NCBI GenBank assembly: GCA_947034885.2
Contig: OX344756.2
Coordinates: forward strand, 20,257,489 to 20,321,488
Direction: 5' to 3'
Source: Thuidium tamariscinum
Lineage: Eukaryota; Streptophyta; Bryopsida; Hypnales; Thuidiaceae
DNA length: 64,000 nucleotides
In this document: piece after piece, positions 21,244 to 31,356 of the stretch
Layout: every line of letters begins with the position of its first letter
Numbering within the stretch: the first letter of the stretch is position 1
The notes under the pieces: model-generated
Database searches by the model: none
What the model was told of the DNA's origin: nothing
Seen by the model: only the letters and a program-made list of their open reading frames with translations
Position numbers and translations under genes: made by a program

Positions 21244-21264
21244 TTTAGCTCGAGGAGACCTAAA
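21244..21264 (+). repeat. 21-bp palindrome, copy 18, after the FCP1-like exon
   Basis: TTTAGCTCGA, then GGAGACCTAAA: a degraded copy 60 bases past the TAG at 21183, in the 3' untranslated region or the following intron. Confidence 0.75.
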
Positions 21265-21497
21265 CTGTACATAGGCTTTTGGTTTTGCTCCAGTTGAGTA
21301 TGTACGGACTTACTTTTAAATAAATATTCGTGATTTCGTTTTCACTTCAGTATGTTGTTACCTCTCTTCAGCTGGGCTTGACCTTTCGCTGATTGCATTC
21401 TCTGTTTGTTTCTTCTATCTGTTTTTTCTTATGGATTGGAGTAGTTTCTAAAATAAAATCGTTCTTGATGATTGATTTGTAATCTTTTTATTTTCAG

Positions 21498-22139
21498 ACC
21501 GTTCCTCAGAAAGCTATTGCGGTCCAGGAAGTCACCCTGCCGTGCTCGGCTTCTATGGATTCCTTCCTTGAGTACGGGCAGAATGCAATCTTGAGTACCG
21601 GGAACTTCTTGTGCTCCGCAGCCACGGCCAACTCCACAATGGACTTCTCGGTGAGGCCCGTTGATGATGGTGTAGTGGATAGCCCGCCAAGTCGGACGCG
21701 TTCGCTAATGAAGTCGTGCTCTCCTTCGCCTCTTCGGTCCAAAGATCCTCTCACGTCACAGATGTCACCTTCACCTTCCACTTCCGAGAAATTGACGCAG
21801 AGGAAGCTGTATGAGCAATTCCAGCTCGAAGAACCAAGGGTGAAACCAAATTGTCCACTGCCTAGTGAATCAAGGGAGAAGAAGATTTGTGTGCGTTCTC
21901 ATGGTGGCGTACATCTTCATCTGCGAGCCAGTGCCTTAAATATAAGAAGGACGAAGTCACACAATGGAGTTCCCCTAAGCCGGGACACTCATCCGATACA
22001 AAATGAATGGGATCGGAAGTTCATACAGTTACAGAAGCTACAAGAGCTTCAACAATATAAAAAATTGTGTAATGGTTATAGTCGTGGACCAGAGATTTTG
22101 AAGGCGATGGGGACGATTAAACAACAATCAGACATGTAG
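21498..22139 (+). CDS. Possible alternative last exon, Ser/Pro-rich, unrecognised
   Basis: A pyrimidine-rich tract and TTTTCAG (ending 21497) precede an open frame of 213 codons starting TVPQKAIAVQEV, in phase 0 and therefore compatible with the exon 4 donor at 20226. It contains a Ser/Pro-rich stretch (SPSPLRSKDPLTSQMSPSPS), an ASALNIRRTKSHNGVPLSRD segment and a Gln/Leu-rich helix (EWDRKFIQLQKLQELQQYKK), resembling low-complexity nuclear proteins; no domain is recognised. It ends in TAG. AATAAA at 22392-22397 could be its polyadenylation signal. Either it is an alternative 3' end to the FCP1-like exon or a remnant of another gene; transcript reads would decide. Confidence 0.4.
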   Translation, partial: TVPQKAIAVQEVTLPCSASMDSFLEYGQNAILSTGNFLCSAATANSTMDFSVRPVDDGVVDSPPSRTRSLMKSCSPSPLRSKDPLTSQMSPSPSTSEKLTQRKLYEQFQLEEPRVKPNCPLPSESREKKICVRSHGGVHLHLRASALNIRRTKSHNGVPLSRDTHPIQNEWDRKFIQLQKLQELQQYKKLCNGYSRGPEILKAMGTIKQQSDM

Positions 22140-22391
22140 CTGTTTTCCGTAGTGTACAGCTGAGTACTACTCAAGTATATAGGTGCATTGTTCAAGCGTC
22201 ACACATTATACATTGCGTGAGTGAATGACATTCACTACAAATACATACACACTCATGACGATTTCTAAATATTGAAATGTCATATGTGGAAGAAAATTTG
22301 AAAATATACGGCTCTCTATACATATAAGAGTTTGTTATCATGGTAATGACTTTGTTCAATGCATTATCCTTGTTAATATGCTACATTGATG

Positions 22392-22397
22392 AATAAA
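22392..22397 (+). terminator. Candidate polyadenylation signal
   Basis: AATAAA lies 253 bases after the TAG at 22139 in an AT-rich stretch. The match is short, so the call is weak. Confidence 0.25.
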
Positions 22398-22559
22398 GTT
22401 CAGTTCCACTTTTCAATTTTCTCGGAATATTTGTTTATGAAAAGTGCCTTCAAATCCTTTCAATTCAATGGAATACTCTCATTTTAATGAATATAGTGTT
22501 ATTCATCAATTTATCTTCAATAATTTTCTTGTTATATTCCAACTCAAACGGAGTTGACT

Positions 22560-22935
22560 TGGAATTGTTTTGGAAGAAAAAGATTCCATTGTCTGCCTTG
22601 GATGAAGCCAATTTGGACAATTGGAAAACTCATTACTCTTCCTAAACTGAGTGGGGAGAAAAGAAAAAGTTGGAGCAGGTGTCACGCCTTCAATTCTTCT
22701 AGAGCACTCTTTGAAAAGTGTCTCCAGCCGTCGGCAGTCTCTTGCATGACTTCCTGCATCTTGTCACTAGCTCAGGGGCGGGTGGCGCCCCGGCGACGGC
22801 CCAAAGATCGAACCCTCATCGCCGGTTTGAAATTATTACGGCCGACGCCACACAGGCCATCGGCCTCCGACGGCTCGGAGACGTCCGTTGTCTCGCCGGG
22901 GCGGTATAAATACCCTTCTGCCGCTGCGTGGTGAT
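22560..22935 (+). promoter_or_regulatory. GC-rich island with a TATA-like box
   Basis: Within AT-rich surroundings, 22774-22930 is strongly G+C-rich and CpG-rich. It ends in GGCGGTATAAATACCC (about 22901-22916), a good TATA box on the plus strand, followed by pyrimidine-rich sequence. No plus-strand gene follows, so it may be the promoter of a transposon LTR or a dead gene. Confidence 0.35.
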
Positions 22936-22959
22936 CCTTTACCTGCACAAAACAACCCG

Positions 22960-23643
22960 CTAACCTATCCCAAGAAAAGAAGTGAGCTGCTCCATCACTT
23001 CTAAAACGTAGGCAGGCCAACGGTGACGAGGAAGAATGCGAAGAGGGCCACGAATTGTGAATTCGTGTCCACCTTCCACCATCCTCCGGTTGATGTTGAT
23101 AACTTCGGTGAGATTCGCAAACTGGTCTTCCAACATGACGTCGTTGCCCGGCTGCAAGATCTCGTAATTCTCCAAATAGATCAATAGTGATCTGGCTCTT
23201 GGCGGCCAGGGGCCTAAATTCTCCTGTACTGAAGGGATTCTCTCCAACGGTCGCTCACGGCCGAGTTGTTCTTCCTCATCCCGCGGTCGTCTTCGAGTGT
23301 TTGGGAACTGAGATAGCTGCATTGAATCGTCTGGTGTCTGTGACATTTCTTGTAAAGTTGGGTTGTCCGTGGGCTCTTGCATAAGCTCCTCCGTGACTGG
23401 TAACGGTGGTGAGTTGATAGTGTCGGTTCCTACTGCTACTGGTGATGAAAACGGTGTTGGGGGTGGTTCTTCCGATCTGGATTCATCCGTGGGCGTTGAT
23501 ATGGATTCTTTCGGGGGCTGTATTGGCTCTGCTGGGCTCTCCAGGGGCTCGGACTCTCGCTCTACCATGGTCTCCACTCTCGGCTCCTCCGGGTTCTCTG
23601 TCATTGAACTAAGCAAATAAGTGGCCATTTCTTTGCCCATCAA
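22960..23643 (-). CDS. Unrecognised 227-residue frame, possibly retroelement-derived
   Basis: The first half is Glu/Pro/Ser/Thr-rich (MTENPEEPRVETMVERESEP), low complexity. The second half looks folded: ARSLLIYLENYEILQ, then ANLTEVININRRMVEGGHEF and PRHRWPAYVLEVMEQL. No domain is recognised. It is on the same strand as the retroelement remnants at 25.6-30.8 kb and may be part of one, for example a gag-like product. Coding potential is moderate and no splice borders were identified. Confidence 0.35.
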   Translation of the reverse strand: MMGKEMATYLLSSMTENPEEPRVETMVERESEPLESPAEPIQPPKESISTPTDESRSEEPPPTPFSSPVAVGTDTINSPPLPVTEELMQEPTDNPTLQEMSQTPDDSMQLSQFPNTRRRPRDEEEQLGRERPLERIPSVQENLGPWPPRARSLLIYLENYEILQPGNDVMLEDQFANLTEVININRRMVEGGHEFTIRGPLRILPRHRWPAYVLEVMEQLTSFLGIG

Positions 23644-23693
23644 ACTAATCTAATCTACTCCTAAAGCATTTGGTGGAATGAGTGGAGCTCGCC

Positions 23694-23896
23694 ATCCTAC
23701 GTTCCTACATCTTCGCGCACAGGTTCAGGGTAGGTCGAATTTCTCTTCCAAAGACTAATCATGGAGCTCGCCATCCTTCATCCCTGCATCTGTCTGTCGC
23801 GCAGGTTCAGGTTAGGTCGAATTTTGATAGTCCTAATGTATTAGCGTCGCCATCCTTCGTCCCTACATCTTAGCGCACAGGTTCAGGGTAGGTCGA
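23694..23896. repeat. Three imperfect tandem copies of a 65-80 bp unit
   Basis: Each unit contains GAGCTCGCCATCCT, a CCTACATCT block and GCGCACAGGTTCAGGGTAGG followed by TCGAAT. Copies start at about 23694, 23763 and 23843. The end GGTAGGTCGAAT resembles one arm of the 21-bp palindrome but no second arm follows. Confidence 0.75.
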
Positions 23897-25635
23897 TCAA
23901 ATCCTAATCTAATTGGTCGACTTGGATTCATCGGTGCACTGATCTTCGGCTCTAGGCTCTGAACTTGGCTATCCGGTTCACGTCGCCTTCTAAGCTAACA
24001 AAACCAAGGATGGAACATCCCGGCTACGACTACTAGTTGAAAGTACAAGAGTCAAGCTCTGTCTTTTATACTAGAGTTGGGCACAAACACAAGTGGAAAG
24101 GGTTAGAGTTGGTTAACACTGGATGACCAGTGTCTTTTCTTTTACGCTAATTCTAGATACAGACAAGTCCATAAAGAAACTTCTTCAAGAAGCTAGGAGC
24201 TTGCGCACTTCCGGCCTTATTTTTATAAGGTTGCTTCCTCATGAAGCTTGGCTAGTCTGTTATTTCTAAAAATCGCAACCATTGGTTGAATAAGCATCGC
24301 TGCACCGATATTTATCAACTTGACAGTGGATGAAAGTCGAGGCTCGCGCACTCCCAGCCTTCATTCCACTGTCAGTCACTAAATATATCGTTTCCTCAAC
24401 ATACTTAGCAACAGGCTTGGATTAGCATTGGTGGCCCAATGCCTTTTCTTTTACGCTTCCCCACATTTAGATTTATGAATATTCCAAGTATACGATACGA
24501 ATCTCGAGTCTTATACCCAACAAGGGCTCCGGAGGACCTAGTCTACTCTTAGGTGAGAATTATGTCTAGTGAAGCAATCCAGAGGCCAGGGAGGCTTCGC
24601 CATGAAGATATCCCATACTTATAATAGCACAAACTTCCATGTGAAGTTACAACCAAAGATAATAAGTTTTGAATAAGTTATTGATGCACCATCGATTTCG
24701 GAAATAATATTCGTTATCATTTGGTGTACCAAGATCAAAGTTTGTGGGTTGGCCAATATTTTGATCCAACCATATCAATAATTCGTTTCTGAGTTAATAT
24801 GCCCAAAATTTCAATTCCCCAGGGGTAATTTGAATTTGGTGCAAGTAAAGGGTTGACAAAACGTACCTGTTGATCATAAAACACGTACCAAGAATTTTAA
24901 TTCGAGGTAATCATTAGTAGATTGGATACACCCTTTTGAATAGGTGTTCCAACGGTTTTGAAGGTTTTATCCTCCACAATTTGGATTTCTCCAAGCAAGA
25001 GTAATTTTTGGATTTTTAGATTTTTAATTTTTAGGATTTTTTAATAATAAAAGGAAATCAATTCAAAAGGAAATTTTTGCAGTGAAGGTTGTAAGAATCA
25101 AAGTCCCTCGGTCGTCCATATGGAGGTACCGATAGAATTTTCTTAGTTTAGGCATGGTAGGCAACTAAGAAGCCCTTATTTTTACATGATTTCCAAAAGT
25201 AGGCAACTTAAGTAACTTCTTGAAGAAGCTAAGTCTTTTCAAATCTTTTGCCCTAAGGTTGATAGAGTCTGGTTTTAAAACTCTATTTGGGAATCACAAC
25301 CAACTTTTGAAAATCAAAACCATGGCTAAGTAAGTACTTAGAACCTTCAACCTTCCAAAGCAACACTCTATTTTTGTATTTTTGGGTTTTTTGTTGTTTT
25401 TGGTTTTAGCAAATAATTAAAATCAAACAGCAAATAAAATTGAAATAACTTAAAAGCAATAAAATCAAATAGCAAAGCAAAGAAAAACAAAACAAATAAA
25501 TGGATTTCTCAAACTTCATGGGTTTGAGAGGTGGTTAGAAAATACCCGGAAGCAACCACACAGAATTTTGTTAGAGGTTTATACCCATTCTTTGAAAATG
25601 TCGGTTTTCTTCGGTGATGCTTTCGCAAATCGTTG
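23897..25635. other. Non-coding, probably retroelement interior
   Basis: No gene. The motif CTTTTCTTTTACGCT occurs twice (about 24135 and 24448), each after a CAGTG/CAATG block; CTTCTTGAAGAAGCTA-like sequence occurs near 24180 and 25220. This looks like decayed transposon sequence. Confidence 0.45.
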
Positions 25636-27575
25636 TTAGTAGATTTTTGGGGCATTTGTAATACTATAAGGGGAGTTTACAAATACCATTTCTCCATGCG
25701 TATATGGCACTGCTTGCGAAGTTTCTTGTCTGTGTATGTGTGCATCCGGAGGTGGTAATTCTTCCGAGTCAGCACCTTGGCTGCTTTGCGAAGAACTACC
25801 CACAGCTGGTCTTTTATAGGTATGTCTTGGTCGCTTGGGTCGCTTGTGACTGTGATAAGGGTGATACCGTTGCCGCCTCTTTACATCGTCAATCGTGTTT
25901 AATACCTCCTTCCTGGGATTCGCCGTCATGTTAAAAATCAAATTAAGATGTTGCTGTAGCTCTATCGGATTTGGAGCCGGGCTTGGACACTGGAGACGAG
26001 TTTGTGTATGATATCTCTCATTAGGGCATTGGAACATTCGGGATAGATCGTGACAAGAGTCACAAGTTTCGTGGTAGGTAGCTCCATCGTGTGGTCCGAA
26101 GCGGTGGGATAGAGTAGGAGGGTTGATCAACCTCCGTAGGTCTACTGTCCTCCGCCGGTGTACTCGAGCTCTTGTTCTCGGCATTTGGTCATATCTTCTT
26201 CCAGGCGGCGGTATTATTGGTCCGAAAACGGATTCTATTCGTAGTTGTAGTGGCTGATTTGTGTGGTCTCTTAGTGTTGACCCCTGAGTTGCCGGGTTTC
26301 CTTGTCTAGTTGGAAATTCCCGATCCGGAGTGTAAAATTGGTCTTCTTCCGTCGGTTGAGCTTCGGGGTCATTTACTTCCCCTTGCGTTATAACAAATAC
26401 TTCATCGTCCGAATAGGAATGCTCTTGGATCCATTTTGCAAAAGTTCCGTCATCTACGTAATCATATAATCCTGGACCAATGCATTTAATGGGGTCTTAA
26501 TCCACCGTAGCCTGTGCCCTTCGAGATTGGATGGTCGGCAATTCATGTTTGCCCTCAAATCCTAGAAGCGGGCCACGAGAAACTATGGCGACCATAGTTC
26601 GGGATTTTCTGGGCCGTAAGTGAAGGTGGGTCTTTTCTCGGCCCAGTTCACAATTCCTCTACATTGCCGAAGGAATCCCCTTCCTAATAGAACCGGGTAC
26701 CCTTCATTAGCCTCCTCTTTAAGTTTAATAACTTCAAAAGTGACTATATAGTCAATGCCCCCAGTTTGTATGCGAAGATCCTTGATTCGGCCTAATGACC
26801 TAACAGAACTTTGGTCAGTGCATTTTAAAGTAACATAAGATGGGTGAGTGACTTTTAGCCCCAACTTATCCATGGTAAAGGCAGGCATGATGTTCACATT
26901 GCTCCCATCGTCTACTAGAACCCTCGAGATAACTTTATCGACAATTTCTACGTCGATTTCCACTGCATCAAAAGTTTCCTTTGAGTTTCTTAGATCGGGA
27001 ATCAGTTCCACCTTGTTGACTTGGTCCACTCGTCTCTGATTTCGCGGCATCGTGGCTCCTTCCTTCATCTGCCTGCGCAACTGTGGGGCTAGTTGTATTA
27101 ACTGCCCAAATGATATGTCTGCTTTCGCCCGAGCTAAATCTTTCCATAAATCGTATGAGTAAGAAGGGTTGGTGGATTTGGGGGCTTTTACCCGAGTCTT
27201 GGGCGCGGGTGGAGGGTAAATACCATCGTTATCGATGAATTGATATTCATCCTCATCTAAGCCCATTTGTATTGGTGGGTTTAGATCAAATTGTACCTCC
27301 TTGGCGGTTTGTTGTACGGTTTGTTGTAAATCGGAGATCCGTGGTGATTCTTCCGATGAATCTGAGCTGCTTCCATCGTCTTCCTTTTCCGAGCTTTCAG
27401 TAACAGCCGATAGAGGGGGTACGGTAGTCTGGGCCCTGCCCCTGTGTCGTAGCACAGGAAAGCACAATTCCTTCTCTAAGGCTTTAGAATGCACTAAATT
27501 AGCCTTAAAGTGACTCGTGTATCGTTCCCAAGAGATTTGGTCGAAAGTTGACGAAAGACCGGAATACGTTAGTGG
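25636..27575 (-). pseudogene. Ty3-type retropepsin (aspartic protease) remnant
   Basis: The open frame runs from 27575 to 26583. Counting from the Met at 27494, VLVDDGSNVNIMPAF (about 192-206) is the active-site strand of a plant retrotransposon protease, with DDG where DTG/DSG is usual. YPVLLGRGFLRQCRGIVNW (266-284) matches the typical second conserved block (ILGRxFL). A Ser/Glu-rich linker comes first. At 26583 (TAG) the frame breaks, but the next frame continues (SRGPLLGFEGKHELPTI), crosses a TAA at 26497-26499 and reads through a Cys/His segment (CDSCHDLSRMFQC) to 25636. At least one frame change and one stop make it non-functional. No reverse transcriptase or integrase is seen nearby. 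Confidence 0.65.
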
Positions 27576-28712
27576 TTATCACAACAAAACCCAAGCAAAA
27601 GACTGATCCGGTCTGGGTCTCCAACGTTCCTAAGATTTCCTTGGACCTGATTACCAGATCAATCCTTTATCCTTCCAAACTAAGTCTATCTATCTATACC
27701 TGTATGTTCACCACCTTGATGCTTACGCTTACTAGATATGGGACTAAAGACCGGATACTAGTAGCTGGTCCAATCCCTAGTATAGTAACCAAGTGTAAGT
27801 TTAACCTCGATAACAAGAGGGGTCTGCTTGTTTGGGCGTTTAGGAAGGAAGCTTACTCCTACCCTTCAAGTTTTAAAGTGTCAGAAGTTCCACTTATGAG
27901 TAAAAAGAAACTACTACTACAAACAGACCGGAATACCTCACAACTGGACCGGGACTAATCCGACCCAGCAGGTCACGCAAGCACTCCTGCCTAATCCTAA
28001 CAAAGACTACAACGACGGAAGAACCAGTTAGTCTAATCCCTGGTAGAATAAGGGCGGTAGCTTATGCAAGAGAGCTGAATTTCCTCACTTAGTCCTTCTT
28101 TCTTCTACAGAGACCGGATCACCATTCAGTTGGCATTTGGCCGGACGCTCCCGATCTCAAACCCAGACTCTACAAGTGTCTATCTCTATCAAATACTCCC
28201 TAGACCTGTTTCAGAAAGCACTGTGGGATCCTGCACAAATTCCCTATCAAAACCGAATTCACTTTAAGTCCAGAGACCGGATAAACTGACCATCCGGGCA
28301 CACACTTATCCACACAAGGTTGCAATCCTAACCATCACCATAAGACTTTGACAAGGTCCCATGCACACAGTCCACTTCAGAGTGAATCAGAAAGGTTCTG
28401 ACTTGTATTTGCAACACAAAAACTTGTGAAAGTAAGATAACATAATGCGCGCCCGGATTCAATTACGAACCGGGTTTAAATACTAAACTGCAAGAAAAAC
28501 CTAAAAGTGCAAATGGAATCAACACCAGCCGCCAAGAATGCCACCTCACATTCCTCTACAACTTGGGTAGGTTGACTTCCACAAAACTACAAAAATACCA
28601 ACAAAATAGGATCACAGATCCTACATATCTGGATCCGGTCTAAGTTCAAAAGTTCCTAACCTAAATATAACTTGGTTTAGCCGCCTTCCTATCTACCTGC
28701 AATTAATGCCCC
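27576..28712. other. Non-coding spacer with repeated GACCGGAT-type motifs
   Basis: No gene. The short motif GACCGGAT or its reverse complement, allowing one mismatch, occurs repeatedly (for example near 27556, 27605, 27750, 27925, 28113, 28274 and 28630) and continues into the gag-like region to the right. Confidence 0.5.
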
Positions 28713-30803
28713 CTATTTCCTCGCCTTCTTGAGAGGCGACGCACCTTTCCGGGCTGGCTGCTTCTTCGGAGACCGGTACATCTTGATGGGCTTGGGTTTC
28801 GGTTTGGTCTTACCCCGCGCCCTGGTCTTCGTGGTCTCTGCCAATGCCTGGTCCGCATCTGAGTACTGTTCCGACTCATCACCGGAGTCGGTCTCTTCCT
28901 CCGAGTCCTCATCTTCCTCATCTGACTCCTCTTCCTCTTCATCCCGGGCCTTCCGCTTCACCTTGGATGTCTCCGCGGTCTTCTTCTTGAATCCGGTGAT
29001 GGGCGGGTGGTGCACTATCTTGCTTTGCGGGGTCTGCTCCCCCACTCTCTCGGCAGTCCGGGCTGGTCCCTGGCTTGGTGACCCGGATCCAGATCCGGTC
29101 TTCAGTATAGAGCGGACCTGCACCGTTGCCTTCGCTTCCCCTCCGGTCTTTGGTTGTGTGATGACCGTGGGTGATGACTTGCTTGGAGAATCATCCAACA
29201 AGGTGATGAACTTAGTCTTCTCCCTTGGTGGTGTAGTTCCCCAGATTATCTCCCTCAACACAATCGGCTCGGGTTCCGGCTCCTTGGTCTTCTCGGGTTG
29301 AGAAACCCTGGGCTCTTCAATCCAGGCCGGTGGAACAGATTCCTCCTCCACTGCGTCGGTCCTGGTTCCCTCTTCCTTCGCCGGTTCAGATATGCCGGCT
29401 TCTACCTCGACAGCTGCTGGTGGTGGCTGATCCTTCGGTTGCTCCTTCTCCATCTTTGGCTCTTCCGGTCCTGAGACCGGAGCAGAACTAGCTTGGACCT
29501 CCGTGACTACTGACCGCCACTTCTCCAACGCTGCCTCCATTTTCTTGTTGTAGGCCACCAGAGCTGTAAGCATCTGAGGACCCACCATCTTGCCTGCTTC
29601 CAAGACCTTCCTGTCGAAAAGCATGGCTTTGTTGACGACTTCACCCGGATGCGTGATGAACTCTCAGATTTCTCCGAGTGTGTTCCGGGCCTGCGTGGTG
29701 AGGCGTCTCTCTTCATCCAGCTCCTCCTGAGTGTGATGGAGCTCCCTCCTCAGGGCTGAGACCTGATTTGTTAGCCGGAGTACCTCCTCTCTGTCCCGAC
29801 TATCATGAGCCTCCTGAATCAATTCTCCCAACACCTCCATGATCTTGGAGGGGGGAATAGAGCCTAAGGCTTGGCTTATGGCCCGCAATAACCCTCTCTC
29901 CTCTAGGTGGTGCTTTTTGAAATCTTCCAGGTCTCGCAGGATCCTTAGCAAGGGATCCTGTTCCCAGACCGGATCTAACCTCTAGGCTTCCCCGGCTACT
30001 ACAGGGGTTTCTAGAGGTGGATCCTCTCTTCCTACCTCTGGAACCTCCTCTACTTCCTGTGTGCCTCCTTGATGCCCCTCCTGACTCTCATCCTCGGAGT
30101 CCTCCTCATCCTGGTCATTTTCAGCTTCCGGGTCTGCAATCTCATACTCTATCAATGCAGCCCCTACCTCGTAAGCTTCCATCTCCTTCTCTCTCAAGAG
30201 GTCTAACGAATGATACAGATGAAACAGGAATGGTGAAATGGGAGAGGGTTTAGATTTCCCAATTCCTTTCACCATTCGGTCCATCCGGTCCCTCATAACT
30301 AACCCCCAATCTATCTTCCTGTCCCCCGACAGTGCACCAAAGACGGTGTTGGCCACGGTGACCGTAATCCTACTAGGTCTATCCGGGTTCAAGATCGCCA
30401 TCATGAACCGCAGTAGCCTCTTGTGTCTAGCAGACACACATTCTGCTACTGTAAAGCCGTCCTTCGGGTTGGTGGGCCTGCGGAACTTCCCTTGGTGGAA
30501 TTTGTCCGTCCGGGTGCCCGTCGCATCTCCTCCTTGCTCGAAGGCGTACACCTTGCGCCACATCGCTGCACTCCACTCCTTTGGCAGCGCCCGGACCGTC
30601 CCTTTCCACTCGTTGGTCTGGCCGGCCAGTAGCTCCTCCACCATCGCCTCATCCTTCAGGTTCCAGGGGTGAGCCATGAACCCCTCGCAGCCCATCTGCC
30701 TGAGGTCTTCCTCCAGCTCCCTCTTGTCTTGTGCGTCAGTTGGCACGACCGGATTCACATTCCGGAAGGCTAGAATCCTTCCTTCCTGCACCTCTTCTGC
30801 CAT
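28713..30803 (-). pseudogene. Gag-like protein of a plant retroelement, broken by two stops
   Basis: Three open segments lie in one register on the minus strand: 30803-29982, then TAG, 29981-29664, then TGA, and 29663-28713. Together they make a protein of about 696 codons. The N-terminal part (SRITVTVANTVFGALSGDRK, then IDWGLVMRDRMDRMVK) resembles the plant mobile-element domain found in gag-like or Transposase_32-type proteins; this is family resemblance by eye. An acidic stretch follows, then a coiled coil (EVLRLTNQVSALRRELHHTQ), then a Lys/Glu/Pro/Ser-rich basic tail ending in KKQPARKGASPLKKARK, suited to nucleic-acid binding. TAG and TGA are each one C-to-T change from CAG and CGA. It probably belongs with the putative LTR at 30.8-31.36 kb. 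Confidence 0.6.
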
Positions 30804-31032
30804 CTCTCACTTGACGCCTACACAATCTAGGCGCGGTCCAACTTAACTAAACCTCTCGCGCTCAAGAACTTGTCAGCTAGCGTAGTGCTATTCGCTCAAC
30901 TATGTACCAGACCGGATTGACAGTTTATCTATCCCTTCTCTCTGTCTGTAGACCGAATACTCTATCTCTGGCCGGAAACCCTTTCTCGAACTGCGTGCAA
31001 GAAAGTGGCAGGACCTGGCCCTGCTTCCCTGG

Positions 31033-31041
31033 TCTTATACT
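31033..31041 (-). promoter_or_regulatory. TATA-like box in the putative 5' LTR
   Basis: On the minus strand GGGGGAAAAAGTATAAGACC lies about 320 bases into the putative LTR and about 230 bases before the gag-like start. Position fits a U3 promoter; no experimental support. Confidence 0.3.
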
Positions 31042-31356
31042 TTTTCCCCCGGCATTAATTACTGACCGTTAGGTTTAAACCAGTCTGGTCACGTGGGAGA
31101 GATCCCGACGATCTCTAGACTCGGTAGCCACTCATTACCTATCCGGTCTCGGTCGCTAGGTGGGCGGAATCCGGGATTTCATACGCTGTCCCTTAACGTA
31201 GTTTCTGGTTTATGGTCTAGGGTTTTCCGGTTTCCGGTCTTGGTCCCAATTATGTGTAAAAACTAAGAAAACAACAAAAAAAAATGGGGATTGAATAGAT
31301 CCCTCTTCCCGTATTTTGCTTAAGAACCTGCTTAGGTGAATTCTAGGTTGCCACAC

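Noticed and set aside
28729-29301. Plus-strand 190-codon Ser-rich frame
   Set aside because: It is the antisense of the Glu/Lys-rich gag-like tail on the minus strand.
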